A stretch of DNA of 64,000 nt from Lewinellaceae bacterium (GCA_020636095.1 JACJYN010000003.1:1364001-1428000), one strand, 5' to 3'; positions 36,267 to 46,910 are shown, counted from the stretch's first letter. Program-made: numbers and translations. The notes: generated by a model from the letters alone, not told the origin.

Positions 36267-37703
36267 TTATACACCCATTTCTTTGTAAATATCTATATAG
36301 GCATCGGCGGACTTTTCCCAGGAGAAGTCCAGCTGCATGATGCGTTTGCGAATCTGTTCGAAGATCGGCGGGTTGTGGAACAATTGGGCCGCCCGGTGCA
36401 GGGCCAGCTGCCCGTCATCGAGGGTGAACTGATTGAAGCGAATGCCTCTTCCGATACTATTGGGCTCCCCGATGTCTGGTACGGTATTCTTCAATCCACC
36501 TACCGAACGAACGATGGGTATGGCGCCATAGCGCATGGCGTACATCTGGTTCAGGCCACAGGGTTCTACCCTGGATGGCATAAACAGAAAATCGGAACCG
36601 GCGTAGATCAGGTGGGCCAGTCCTTCGTTGTACTCCAGGGCAGCACTGAAGCGCCCGGGGTATTGCAGGCTAAGCTGCTTGAAGATATTTTCCAACCCTG
36701 GCTGGCCAGTGCCGAGCACAACGAAGGACAGGTTGTCGTCGCTGTGCATCACCCGGTGGATGAGGTCGGGGATGAGGTCGGCGCCCTTTTCGCCAACCAG
36801 CCGGCCGACAAAGGAAACCAGGGGCCGGTCGGTGTTCAACCGAAAATGCCGCGCCAGTAATTGCTTGTTGGCTTTTTTGAAAGCCGCGACATCTTCCTCC
36901 AATGGAGCGCCCAGGTAGCTATCAGCGGCCGGATTCCAAACCTGAGTATCGATGCCGTTGATGATGCCGACGCATTTGTGTTGCTCGTGCTGGAGCAGGG
37001 GCTCCAAACCTCCGGAATTCTGCTGCAACTCCTTCAGGTAGCTGGGAGAAACAGTGGCCACCCGCCCGGCGCATTTCACGGCTGCGGCCAATGGATTGAT
37101 GTAGCCCGACCAATCGAGTAGGCTGCGGGCCTCCGCTTCAAAGAAGGGCAGGAGGTACATCTTATCCCATCCGAAAGCACCGTGGTAGGCTCCGTTGTGA
37201 ATATTGAAAACGGTGGGCATCCAGCTGATGTCCTTATAAGCGGGGCAATGTTTGATCATAAAGGGAATGAGCCCGGTGTGGTGGTCGTGGCAATGCAACA
37301 GGCGGGGGCGCCCCGGGCTGTTGAGTATCCATTGCAGCACGGCTTGCTGAAAAGACAGGTACCGCTCCACATCGTCGGCGTAACCATATCCACCGGGGTC
37401 CGCATAGATGCCGGCCCGGTCGAATTTGCCGGGAATGTCCGCGACAAAGAACGGAAAGCCCAGGGAATTGGCGCTTTCTTGCTCGATAGTAAAGGGTACG
37501 TAGTAATTGTGGAGCCGGACGGTTCCCTTGTATACCGTACGAAATGAGTGTTCGTCAATCCACTTGAGGCGGTACTTGGGAATGATCACACCGGTAGGGA
37601 CACCGGCGGCCGTCAGGTACTTGGGCAAGGCCCCGACTACATCACCCAATCCACCTGCTTTGGCCGCGGGATAACACTCCGCGCTCACTTGTAATACCTT
37701 CAT
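36267..37703 (-). CDS. glgA: Glycogen synthase GlgA (GT5)
   Basis: A 478-residue protein with the ADP-glucose-binding KAGGLGDV motif near residue 15 and the C-terminal 'SRVEPCGLNQMYAMRYG' with the conserved acidic residue of GT5 retaining transferases. It elongates alpha-1,4-glucan from ADP-glucose. First gene of the glgA-glgC operon. No branching enzyme or phosphorylase is in the window. Confidence 0.95.
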   Translation of the reverse strand: MKVLQVSAECYPAAKAGGLGDVVGALPKYLTAAGVPTGVIIPKYRLKWIDEHSFRTVYKGTVRLHNYYVPFTIEQESANSLGFPFFVADIPGKFDRAGIYADPGGYGYADDVERYLSFQQAVLQWILNSPGRPRLLHCHDHHTGLIPFMIKHCPAYKDISWMPTVFNIHNGAYHGAFGWDKMYLLPFFEAEARSLLDWSGYINPLAAAVKCAGRVATVSPSYLKELQQNSGGLEPLLQHEQHKCVGIINGIDTQVWNPAADSYLGAPLEEDVAAFKKANKQLLARHFRLNTDRPLVSFVGRLVGEKGADLIPDLIHRVMHSDDNLSFVVLGTGQPGLENIFKQLSLQYPGRFSAALEYNEGLAHLIYAGSDFLFMPSRVEPCGLNQMYAMRYGAIPIVRSVGGLKNTVPDIGEPNSIGRGIRFNQFTLDDGQLALHRAAQLFHNPPIFEQIRKRIMQLDFSWEKSADAYIDIYKEMGV

Positions 37704-37827
37704 GCAGGGTCGTTATTGTGTTCGCTTTAAATGTAAGGAAAATATATTTGGCCAGGCCAACTTTGAAGAAGGATGTTTTAACTGGAGGGGCGAACCGCTG
37801 ATCTCAGGGCAAGCCCGGACAAAAAAG

Positions 37828-37854
37828 GCCGGTACCACTGGATGGTGTACCGGC
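37828..37854 (-). terminator. Terminator of the THX gene
   Basis: GCCGGTACCA pairs with TGGTGTACCGGC with a small bulge. On the minus strand it is followed by six T. It lies 56 bp after the stop of the THX gene. Confidence 0.8.
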
Positions 37855-37909
37855 TCTTTGTTGTTTGGAATAGCTTGGATGGCTGGATACAAATACGCTT
37901 TCCCCGCGC

Positions 37910-38044
37910 CTATGCTTCCGCTTTTTTCTCGGTTTGTCCCTTCTTCTCACCTTCGTCTTTCTTCTTATCGTTCTTCGGCCGGCTATTGCCATAGGAACCG
38001 TGCCAAATCTTTCCTTTTTTGGTTTTCTTATCTCCTTTTCCCAT
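37910..38044 (-). CDS. 30S ribosomal protein THX (bTHX)
   Basis: A 44-residue basic protein. The start MGKGDKKTKKGKIWHGSYGN matches ribosomal protein THX of Bacteroidota and Thermus, a small 30S head protein. The second half is a lysine-rich tail (KKKDEGEKKGQTEKK) longer than in Thermus, ending in alanine. Stop TAG at 37910-37912. It is single, with its own terminator downstream. Confidence 0.88.
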   Translation of the reverse strand: MGKGDKKTKKGKIWHGSYGNSRPKNDKKKDEGEKKGQTEKKAEA

Positions 38045-38178
38045 AAATGTAAAATTGGTTTGGTTAATGAATAAAATATTGCGGCTGCAAAGATAAGGGT
38101 TTTGTAGTGTAGCGCAAAGGTAGGGCCCGTCTTTAATTGCCGGGGGGAAGGCGCCTATCGGCTGAAAACAGGGCCCCG

Positions 38179-40431
38179 CTACCGAACCATCACCTCATCC
38201 GCAAATATCCAGGCCGGCAGGCCGGCGCCGTGGTGCCAGATCGGCGCCTGCCCAAGGTTTTCGCCTTTCACCTTGATGTACCGCCCTTTCACCGGATCAA
38301 AGCTAAGGGAGAAGTTCTGTATATCATTCACTTTGCTGTTCCGCTCCAACGGACGGGCATTGGGGATATGCCCCAGCAGGACAAAATCCTTTCCGTCAAC
38401 GGAATAATAGTAGGACACTTTCTCAGGAAAGAATACAATGTGATTCACAACCTGTAAGAAAGCACTCGATATTTCACTGAACTCCATGGCCTCTTCCAGG
38501 TCGATAACGGCTTCCAGGTTATTTCCCTCAAATCCGAGCCAGTTGGCGTAAAAGCTGCTTCCGCCCAGGGCGCCGTCCGTGAGCGCCTGAGGGTTTTCAT
38601 TGGCGTATTTCTTCGGTTTTTCCAGTAAAGTAACCGGGTGGTTCCGTGCCTTATTCACTTGCTTAGCCCGCTCGAGCGTGAATTCGTAAAACTGCACATA
38701 CTCCTCTACGGAATAGCCCATCTCATTCATATAGGTAATACCGGCCCGGCCGGCCACCTCCTGAAAGTTTTTCAGCCGCTGGCTCAATTTCGCGGGTGTG
38801 CCCAGTTGTCCATCAGCGGCTTTTTCCACCAGGGAAAATTCATCCGACAATTGCTGGCGGGAAGCTTCCAGTATGGCATAGTCGATGCTCAACCGGGCGA
38901 TTTTAACTCTTTCCAGAACCGCCGGCTTGTGGGCTACCGCCTGTTCCGCTTCATCCATCCAACGGCCGTACCGCTGCAGCAATTCCGGTTTCAGAAAGCT
39001 GTCGAATGCCTGGGAAGGGTCCCCGTAAAGGAACAGGAAAAAGCCGGGATCGGCCGCCAGCGCATCGTGTACGGTGGAAATGTATTTTCCAATATACGCT
39101 CCGGCTTCCTCGTAATAGCCATCGAGGAAATCCTTCATAATGGTGTCCACGTTAACGTCCGGATTCCAAAGCAATTTGGCCGTCAGGTAGGAGCGCAATT
39201 CAAAAAGCTCACTGGGCTGGTTGCTGTGTTGTTCGAAAATCCATTCCGCATTGTTTGCTGCAAAAAGCTGAATATTGGGTTGCAGCGTGCGCAGGTTGGG
39301 GAAGGGCGCCAGGAAATTGGTGAACTGGGTCGTATAATCCCAGATGCGGATTTTATCCGTTTTTTTCCCCCAGGCGATGAGGTCCCGGGTAAAATCCTGG
39401 CAATTTTGAGCGATCGGAGCGCTCCGGTCACATTCTATCGAACAAAGCGTGATGAGCACATTCTCAGCCGGTTTCAAGTGTAAAGGCGCTTTCCGGGTAT
39501 ATTGATACGCCAGCGTGGAGATCGTTTTATCGGGAAAGGCCGCCGCCACTTCGTTCACAAATGCGATCAGAGAACCGGAAGGCGCGCCTTCCCTCTCGTC
39601 GATGGCCGAGCACGCTTCACACTGGCAGTACTGCTGATTGTCATCCTGGCTGACCGAGATTACCTGAGCCTCAGGGTATCGTTCCAGCAAAGCCGCCACG
39701 GAATCTTTTACCAGTTTGAGCACTTCCGGGTTCGTAAGACAAAGCTGAGTGGGGATTCGCCTCCCCTCCCGCAAGGCATAATATTCAGGATGATCGCTGT
39801 AATACTGCGATTCGGGCACAAAATGATGAAAGGTGTGTACTCGTGCCTCCGGGACGTAATTCGGGAAGGCTTCGTGCGTTACTTTGCGTTTATCGGCAAA
39901 GAAGGGGTTGTCGTAGTACAATTTGGAATGCACCGTCCGGGTGGTGATGGGCGGCGTATAATCGTAGTTCAGGCCTTTCGGTATTTCTATTCCGGACAAG
40001 CGCGGAACCTTTTCTACATCCGGGCTGTAAAAACGGCGCCCCAGAATGTCTTCCAGAAAGGTATAGGCAGCAAACAAGGTGCTCCGGGGATGGCCTCCAC
40101 GGATCATCAGGTTTCCATCTTTCTCCTGTATTCTGACCTGGTGCTCCTTCAGGCCTTCGCCATCGCCGAAATCACCGACCCAAATGGCAGGCGCTTCCTC
40201 TTTTTCAGAATACTGGACAATGGGGAGTTGCACACCGCTCATTTTTTCCAGGTAGAACTGGAGTTCCGTTGCCGCCCGGTATTCCTCATCGGCCGGCTCA
40301 TCGGCGATTACGATCTGATAGGCGGAGGCGCCATTGTCGGCCAGGACAATGCCCGGAGACTGGGTATAGGCATTCAGGACGAAGGCGAACAGGCAAAAGG
40401 CTAGGGCTCGATAAGGTGGGTGGATATGCAT
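38179..40431 (-). CDS. DUF4838-containing exported glycoside-hydrolase-like protein
   Basis: A 750-residue protein with a signal peptide (ending AYTQ). Residues 40-130 resemble the N-terminal domain of GH67/GH20-type enzymes ('EEYRAATELQFYLEKMSG'). The central region ('ISVSQDDNQQYCQCEACSAIDEREG') is the DUF4838 barrel-like domain. The C-terminal 130 residues look like a carbohydrate-binding F5/8-type sandwich. It acts outside the cytoplasm on a glycan. It follows the GH3 gene by 83 bp on the same strand, so they probably degrade one polysaccharide together. Confidence 0.8.
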   Translation of the reverse strand: MHIHPPYRALAFCLFAFVLNAYTQSPGIVLADNGASAYQIVIADEPADEEYRAATELQFYLEKMSGVQLPIVQYSEKEEAPAIWVGDFGDGEGLKEHQVRIQEKDGNLMIRGGHPRSTLFAAYTFLEDILGRRFYSPDVEKVPRLSGIEIPKGLNYDYTPPITTRTVHSKLYYDNPFFADKRKVTHEAFPNYVPEARVHTFHHFVPESQYYSDHPEYYALREGRRIPTQLCLTNPEVLKLVKDSVAALLERYPEAQVISVSQDDNQQYCQCEACSAIDEREGAPSGSLIAFVNEVAAAFPDKTISTLAYQYTRKAPLHLKPAENVLITLCSIECDRSAPIAQNCQDFTRDLIAWGKKTDKIRIWDYTTQFTNFLAPFPNLRTLQPNIQLFAANNAEWIFEQHSNQPSELFELRSYLTAKLLWNPDVNVDTIMKDFLDGYYEEAGAYIGKYISTVHDALAADPGFFLFLYGDPSQAFDSFLKPELLQRYGRWMDEAEQAVAHKPAVLERVKIARLSIDYAILEASRQQLSDEFSLVEKAADGQLGTPAKLSQRLKNFQEVAGRAGITYMNEMGYSVEEYVQFYEFTLERAKQVNKARNHPVTLLEKPKKYANENPQALTDGALGGSSFYANWLGFEGNNLEAVIDLEEAMEFSEISSAFLQVVNHIVFFPEKVSYYYSVDGKDFVLLGHIPNARPLERNSKVNDIQNFSLSFDPVKGRYIKVKGENLGQAPIWHHGAGLPAWIFADEVMVR

Positions 40432-40514
40432 TTGTTTTAGTTAGTTACAAGTTACGGCTCAAAGGTCCAAAAAAATGGCATGATAAGGAAGTGATGCCGG
40501 CTGGGGGCTTCCGG

Positions 40515-43229
40515 CTATTTTACTTCCAGTATCCCCCTCAGCCGAATATCCTTGGAAGACGCCCCGATCATAACCCGAAATTTCCCGGGCTCCACCACTC
40601 GCTGCATCTCTTTATTGAGCATACTCAGCTCTTCAGGGCCCAATTCAAAAGTTATGGATCGCTGTCCGCCCGGTTCCAGGGAAATGCGTTGGAATCCTTT
40701 CAGCTCTTTTACCGGGCGGGAAACGGAGGCCAGTTCGTCCCGGATATACAGCTGGACGACTTCATCTCCCGCCACCTGTCCGGTATTCTTTACAGAACAG
40801 GTGACGGCAACCGTCTCCTCCCTGCCAATACTATTTTTGCTGAATGTCAGGCCCGAATAGTCAAAAGAAGTATAGCTCAACCCGTAACCGAAAGGAAACA
40901 GCGGCTGCCCGGTGAGGTTGTAATAATCGTCCCCCCTGCCGGTCGGCTTATGATTGTAATAAAGGGGGCACTGCCCTTCGTGCACCGGAAAGGTGATCGG
41001 CAGCCTCCCCGCCGGGCTTTCCTTGCCGAACAGGATGTCAGCCAGGGCATTGCCGCCGTTTTCACCCGGATACCAGGCCAACAGGATGCCATCTACTTCG
41101 TTCATCCAGGCGGACATCGTAATGGCGCTTCCGCCAACCAGCACTACGGCCGTCGGTTTGCCGGTTGCGGCCACGGCCCTGATCAATTCCTCCTGGCGGC
41201 CGGGCAGCCCCAGCCGGGCGCGATCCTGGAATTCTCCTTCGTGAATGCCGGCAACGACCACCGCCACCTCGCTTTCCCGGGCGGCTTCCACGGCCTCCCC
41301 GATCTGCCGGCGCCAGTTTTCGTCAACCGTCGCATCCCAAACCAGCTTGAACCTGGCATTTCCTTCTGGTTCGAAGAACTCCAGTTTCAGGTTGTATTCC
41401 CTGCCGGCTTCAAAATCAAAATTCTCGAGAATAGTCCGGTAGGATTGCTTTTTCCAGTTGTCGATCAGCAGGTTGCCATCCAGATATAAGCGGTAGCCAT
41501 CATTCCCCTCCACGCCGATCTGGTAGGTTCCTGTTCCGGGCGCCTTGAGTTGGCCGGACCACCTCACCGAATACCAATCGTAATCGAGGGAGGGGTGAGG
41601 AGAAAAGAGCGTCCACCCGAATTGCACTTGCTCATCGACGCGGCTTACCTTCGGGCTCCCTTCCAATTTGATATTATCAAAATATGCCCCCTGCAGGCCC
41701 GGAACCGTTTTCCCGTTTTCCGAAGTGGACAGATATACCGGGGCGATCGTTTCATAAGGTGTATCGTGGAGGAGTACCCCTTCGGCGTAGGCCACTTTGT
41801 CTTCCCCGATCACCCGGGCGATCCCGTCGTAGATCGAAACCACCTCATTGCCGGGGCCGCTGTACCCGCCCAGGCGGCCGGCTTTGGCGTCGAAACCGAT
41901 GAGCGCCAGTTTTTGAATGGATTTGTCCAAAGGCAGCACCCGCCCGCTATTCTGCAAAAGCACCATCGATTCAGCGGCGGCTCTCCGCGCCAGCTCCCGG
42001 TGACTCTGGTGGCCGTTCCAGAAAGCCGCTTTGGAGGAATCCACATAAGGATTCTCAAATAATCCCAGTTCAAATTTAGCCCTCAGGACCCGGCGCACCG
42101 CTTCGTCGGTAGCCTGCTGATTCACCATGCCGTTCTGGAAGGCTTCCCAGAAAAGGGGATAATGCTCAAAAGCCGTCTGAAAGAGTACGTCCAGCCCCCC
42201 TTCCACCGCATCCTCCGTTGATTCCGGATAATCTCCGGCGGTGAAATGCAGGACATTGGCGCCGCCGGTGGCCCCCGCATCGGAAATGACAAAACCCTGG
42301 AAGCCCCACTCCTCTTTCAGCTTCCGGCGCAGCAGCCATTCGTTCGATGTGCAGGGCGTGCCGTCCAGCGAATTGTAGGCCGTCATGACGGACCGGGCGC
42401 CGGCTTGGGTAAAGGCCGCCTGGAAAGCCGGAAAGCAGATCTCTTCCAGCTGGCGCTCGTTGTAATGGATCGGGTAGCTGTCGCGGCCGCCGTCGCCGAC
42501 ATTGGCCACGAAGTGTTTGGGCGTAGTGATGACGCCGGCCCTTTCAAAAGCGCGGATAAAGGCCAGGCCTGTTTGAGTGGTAAGGTACGGGTCTTCTCCG
42601 TAGGTCTCCTCGGTACGCCCCCAGCGGACGTCGCGGGCAATATTCAACACCGGAGAAAGGATCTGGCGAATGCCCCGGGAGCGGGTTTCCCGGGCGATCG
42701 CGCGCGCCACCTCGCCCACCAGGGCCGTATCCCAGGTAGCCGCCAGGGCGATGGACTGGGGAAAGGCCGTCGCCCCGTCGCGCACCAGGCCGTGGAGGGC
42801 TTCGTCAAAGGCGATGATGGGGATGCCCAGGCGGGTTTCCTCCACGAAGTACCGCTGGATGCGGTTGATCCCTTCCGCCGCTTCCCCTGCAGAGCCGGAA
42901 GGGCCGTATTCCAGGAGTTGGCCGGCTGCTTCCGCCTGTTTGCCTCTGGCGGCCACCTGAAACCCGAAAATGCCGTGTTGGTATCGCTCTTTTCCGTCGC
43001 TCAAATCTCCGGGGATCATGAATAGCTGCCAGAACTTTTCTTCCAGCGTCATCCTGCCCAGCAGGTCGTCCACCCGTTCTTCGACGGGCAGGGCGGGGTT
43101 CTGGTAGGGAAGGCTCTTCTGCCCGGCTGCGGACAGGGCGGGCGTAGATAAAATAATGGTGAGCAGGAATTGGGCAACGGGCCGCAGATGGGAAACGAAA
43201 AGGGTTTTCGATATACTCTTCAAGATCAT
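40515..43229 (-). CDS. Exported GH3 beta-glycosidase with PA14 insert
   Basis: A 904-residue protein with a signal-like N-terminus (19-36). GH3 barrel: 'FDEALHGL' (141-148), 'KHFVANV' (238-244), nucleophile D317 in 'GFVISDAGA'. A PA14 domain is inserted near 500-650 ('LQGAYFDNIKLEG' to 'ARFKLVWDA'), splitting the second GH3 domain. A fibronectin-like domain ends the protein. It is likely a periplasmic beta-glucosidase or xylosidase; PA14 shapes substrate choice in such enzymes. Confidence 0.9.
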   Translation of the reverse strand: MILKSISKTLFVSHLRPVAQFLLTIILSTPALSAAGQKSLPYQNPALPVEERVDDLLGRMTLEEKFWQLFMIPGDLSDGKERYQHGIFGFQVAARGKQAEAAGQLLEYGPSGSAGEAAEGINRIQRYFVEETRLGIPIIAFDEALHGLVRDGATAFPQSIALAATWDTALVGEVARAIARETRSRGIRQILSPVLNIARDVRWGRTEETYGEDPYLTTQTGLAFIRAFERAGVITTPKHFVANVGDGGRDSYPIHYNERQLEEICFPAFQAAFTQAGARSVMTAYNSLDGTPCTSNEWLLRRKLKEEWGFQGFVISDAGATGGANVLHFTAGDYPESTEDAVEGGLDVLFQTAFEHYPLFWEAFQNGMVNQQATDEAVRRVLRAKFELGLFENPYVDSSKAAFWNGHQSHRELARRAAAESMVLLQNSGRVLPLDKSIQKLALIGFDAKAGRLGGYSGPGNEVVSIYDGIARVIGEDKVAYAEGVLLHDTPYETIAPVYLSTSENGKTVPGLQGAYFDNIKLEGSPKVSRVDEQVQFGWTLFSPHPSLDYDWYSVRWSGQLKAPGTGTYQIGVEGNDGYRLYLDGNLLIDNWKKQSYRTILENFDFEAGREYNLKLEFFEPEGNARFKLVWDATVDENWRRQIGEAVEAARESEVAVVVAGIHEGEFQDRARLGLPGRQEELIRAVAATGKPTAVVLVGGSAITMSAWMNEVDGILLAWYPGENGGNALADILFGKESPAGRLPITFPVHEGQCPLYYNHKPTGRGDDYYNLTGQPLFPFGYGLSYTSFDYSGLTFSKNSIGREETVAVTCSVKNTGQVAGDEVVQLYIRDELASVSRPVKELKGFQRISLEPGGQRSITFELGPEELSMLNKEMQRVVEPGKFRVMIGASSKDIRLRGILEVK

Positions 43230-43350
43230 ATCAGGTTATTTTTAGAAAATGTATACGCCAATGAGAAATGCCCTAAACTTCGGAAAATTTTGAGAGAAAA
43301 ACAGGATGGCGGAGCCTGCAAAGGATACAGCTGCTTAACCTGGCTTCGGT

Positions 43351-43515
43351 GGTTCGGTATTCGGTGGTTCGGTATTCGGTGGTTCGGTATTCGGTGGTTC
43401 GGTGTTCGGTGGTTCGGTATTCGGTGGTTCGGTGTTCGGTGGTTCGGTATTCGGTGGTTCGGCGTTCGGCGGTTCGGTGTTCGGTGGTTCGGCGTTCGGC
43501 GGTTCGGCGTTCGCT
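43351..43515. repeat. 15-bp GGTTCGG minisatellite
   Basis: Eleven tandem copies of GGTTCGGTRTTCGGT with T/C changes. Immediately after (43540-43568) come CGAACTCCGAAT units in the opposite sense. It lies upstream of the GH3 gene and of trx. Open frames through it are artefacts of the 15-bp period. Confidence 0.92.
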
Positions 43516-43644
43516 TGCTCAAGAAGGGCACTCCCGCATGCGCGAACTCCGAATAGCGAACTCCGAATCTACTAGAGGCTTTGTAATTTCCATCACTAAA
43601 AACGGTGATAACATACCTTATCTTTGAAAAAAATTCAAAGCATC

Positions 43645-44004
43645 ATGCCTACTGAAAAAATGACCTCAGAAACATTCAGGAACAAAGTTTTTGATTATAC
43701 CACCGAAAGGGAATGGAACTTCAAAGGCGAAATTCCTGCCATTATTGACTTTTATGCCGACTGGTGCGGCCCCTGCAAAATGGTTGCCCCCATTCTGGAG
43801 GAATTGTCCGATGAATATAAGGATAAGCTCATCATCTATAAAGTGGATACGGGGCAGGAGACGGAGCTATCCTCTATTTTTGGCATCCGCAGCATCCCTT
43901 CCATCCTGTTCATCCCGGTGGAAGGACAACCCATGATGCAGGCCGGCGCGCTTCCCAAAAGCGTTTTGAAGAACATCATTGAGGAGGAGTTGGTCAAGAA
44001 CTAA
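43645..44004 (+). CDS. trxA: Thioredoxin
   Basis: 119 residues from the ATG at 43645; the frame continues upstream only to a TTG. Active site WCGPC (40-44) after 'IIDFYAD', cis-proline in 'IRSIPSILF'. Cytoplasmic disulfide reductase. A TATCTTTG at 43619-43626 fits a -7 box. Confidence 0.93.
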   Translation: MPTEKMTSETFRNKVFDYTTEREWNFKGEIPAIIDFYADWCGPCKMVAPILEELSDEYKDKLIIYKVDTGQETELSSIFGIRSIPSILFIPVEGQPMMQAGALPKSVLKNIIEEELVKN

Positions 44005-44029
44005 GAGCACACTACTGGACAGTTGGGGG

Positions 44030-46764
44030 CTATTCCTCCCGATACACTGTCGCCGGCCGGAATCCTTCCTTCAGCATCTTTTCCGCCGTCACCGAGCCGA
44101 AGAGCTGGATGAGGAAAGCCACCAGCCCCGTCCAGCCGGTTTGATGGCTGGCGCCGAGGCCCGTGCCGTTGTCGCCGTTGAAGTACTCATAGAAGAGGAG
44201 GTGCTCCCGCCAGTGCGGATCGCGATTGAATTTCTCCTGATCCCCGTTGACCGGGCGCTTGCCGGCCGCATCGCGGCGGAACAAGCGGATCAGGCGGGTG
44301 GCGATCTCCTGGCTGACCTCGTAGAGATTCATCATCCGGTAAGCCCGTCGGGCATTCCACCTGAAAGTCGTTGCCGTAGTAGGTATAGAACTGGAGCAGC
44401 GCCCGGAGCAGCAGCGTATTGACCGGAAACCAGACGAAACCCCGCCAGTTGGAGTTCCCGCCGAACATCGGGGTCCGATTCGGCAGGGAGGTATTCCACC
44501 ACGTACTTTTCATTATCCATAAAAACTCATACGGTTCTTTGGCATAGTGGCGCGAGAGGGCGCGCGAATGCCGAAGGGGCTGAGAAATTCCTCCTCGTCG
44601 AGCAATCGATGCAGCACCCGGCGCAGCTTCTCTTCCCCAGGATGGAAAACATCACCCGCCCGTTGGCGCCCACCCGCTGCGGATCGTGAATGCGCTGAAG
44701 CAGCTCCGGGTGTTTTCAAAACGGAACCTCGCCCGCTTGACGAGCCGCGGAAAGCGCTGAAAGATGCTGCTGTCCAGCACGGTAGTCGCACAAAGCGGCA
44801 ATAACCCTACCATCGATCGTACTTTGAGCCGCATGGGATCGCCATTCGGCGGTACCGCAACAGATCGTAGAAAAACCCGTCTTCCTCGTCCCAAAGGTTT
44901 TCCTTATGCTCCCCATGCGATCCATGGCGGAAGCGATGTACAGGAAATGTTCGAAGAACTTCAACGCCATATCTTCGTAAACGGGGTCGTAGAGGTACAA
45001 CCCAGCGCCATTTCGAACATATTCTGGCAATACAATGCCATCCAGGCGGTGCCGTCCGCCTGCTCGAGCTTGGCGCCGCCGGGCAGCGTTTCACTGCGGT
45101 CGAACACCCCGATGTTATCCAGCCCGAGAAAGCCCCCTCGAATACATTGCGGTCCTGCGGGTCTTTGCGGTTGACCCACCAGGTGAAGTTGAGCGTGAGC
45201 TTCTGGAAGGCGTTCTTCAGCCAGGGGGTCGCCGCTTCCCTGGCGCTGCTTTTCAATGCTGTAAACGAAAAACGTCGCCCAGGCGTGGACCGGCGGGTTG
45301 ACGTCGTCGAAATTCCACTCGTAGGTAAGCAGTTGGTAGTTCGGGTGCAGGTACGTCTCCCGGAGCATCAGGCTGAGCTGCTCCTTGGCGAAATCGAGAT
45401 CCACCATCGCCAGGTTGATCGTCTGAAAAGCCAAATCCCAGGCGGCATACCAGGGGTATTCCCACTTGTCGGGCATCGAGATGATATCGGCGTTGAGCAT
45501 ATGAACCCATCGTTCGTTGCGCGCCTTGTTCGGCTTCCGCGTGTTCAGCGGATTGGCGCCGTGTTCTTCCAGCCATTGATCCACATCGTAGTAATAGTAC
45601 TGTTTGGTCCACAGCATCCCGGCCAGCGCCTGCCGCATGATCATTTTATCTTCGGCATTGACGCGAGCCGGCGTGATGGCGTTGTAAAAAGCATCGGCCT
45701 CCTGTCGGCGGTCCTGAAAAACCGTTTCGAACCCCTTACCCAGCGGGTCGCCCTCGTCGGCCAGGAAGGCCTGGCCCAGGGCCCGTGGAGCAATATTGCA
45801 GAACCGCAGGTGGAGCACCTCGGTGCTTCCGGCGTCAACCTTGAGCGCGTAATGGGCCGCCGCCTTGGTGCCCCGTTGTCGTGGATTGACGCTTTCCTTT
45901 TGCCCCTCAACGAGATAGTTGTTGATCCCGTCTTTTACATAGGAGGACAAGTTCGGTTCATTAAACAAGAGCCGCTTATTGGTTTCATTTTCCGTAAACA
46001 ACAAGGCCGCCGCCTCATTGGTGTATAAGTAATAGGGTTCCAGCTCCGGGTGGCGCGCCTCGATCGCGTGGCCTCCCTTCCAGCCGGCGGCGCGCAACTG
46101 CGGGATGGGGGCTTCTTCTGTCCACCGCCAGGTATTGCGATACCAGAGCGTCGGCAGCACGTGCAACGGCGCCGCCTCCGGGTTCCGGTTGGTTACGGAG
46201 ATCCGCATTCCGATATCGTCGGGTACTTTACTTTGACATACTCGACCACGATGTCGAAATAGCGGTAAAATCGTCGTCGAAAATGCCCGTATCGAGCAGC
46301 TCCAACTCCGGCTCCTGCCGGCTGCGCTTCCGGTTGGTAAACAACAACTCATCGTAGGGAAAAGGCTGCTGCGGATATTTGTACAAATACTTCATGTAGG
46401 AGTGCGTCGGCGTATTGTCGAGGTAGAAATAATACTCCTTGACGTCTTCACCGTGGTTGCCTTCGGGATTGGTCAATCCAAAAAGGCGCTCCTTGAGGAA
46501 AGGGTCTTGCCCGTTCCAGAGGGATAAGGTAAGGCACAGGCGCTGCTGATTGTCGCAGATACCCGCCAGCCCGTCCTCCCCCCAGCGGTAGGCGCGCGAG
46601 CGGGCCTGTTCGTGAGTGAAGTACTTCCAGGCGGCCTGGTTGTCGCTGTAGTCTTCCCGGACGGTACCCCACTGGCGTTCGCTGAGGTAAGGCCCCCAGC
46701 GCAGCCAGGGAATCTGCCGCTGGTAAGCTTCCTGAATCCGTATTTGTTCGATGTTGCGCTTCAT
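44030..46764 (-). pseudogene. GH63/MGH1-like glucosidase broken by about ten frameshifts
   Basis: Reading the minus strand, successive frames spell one protein of about 900 residues. It starts 'MKRNIEQIRIQEAYQRQ' at 46764; contains 'WEYPWYAAWDLAFQTI', then 'FGGNSNWRGFVWFPVN'; and ends with 'EYFNGDNGTGLGASHQTGWTG' before the stop at 44030. This is the catalytic region of MGH1-like glucosidases of clan GH63. Frame changes are visible near 46270, 46240, 45255, 45145, 45000, 44890, 44840, 44690 and twice between 44520 and 44330. At the first two, single-base losses restore the frame. Residues stay highly conserved in every segment. Either a very young pseudogene or a local consensus error. Confidence 0.8.
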
Positions 46765-46910
46765 ACTGCTAAGGTAAGGATTAATCGTAGCTACAAACAA
46801 AAAGTGGTTTTTTAACCGCGAAGCTGTCTAAAGTTTTTTGCTGAAACCAAGAATGTCCGTTGCTAAATTCGTAAAATTGCGAAAAGCTGCATACTTTTGG
46901 CCTCTATATT

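Noticed and set aside
43351..43515. CRISPR array
   Set aside because: Units are contiguous 15-mers without spacers, and no cas gene is present.
43170..43556. Open frames through the 15-bp repeat (RWFGI- and RTPNH-type peptides)
   Set aside because: The 15-bp period keeps all frames open; the peptides are products of the repeat, not genes.
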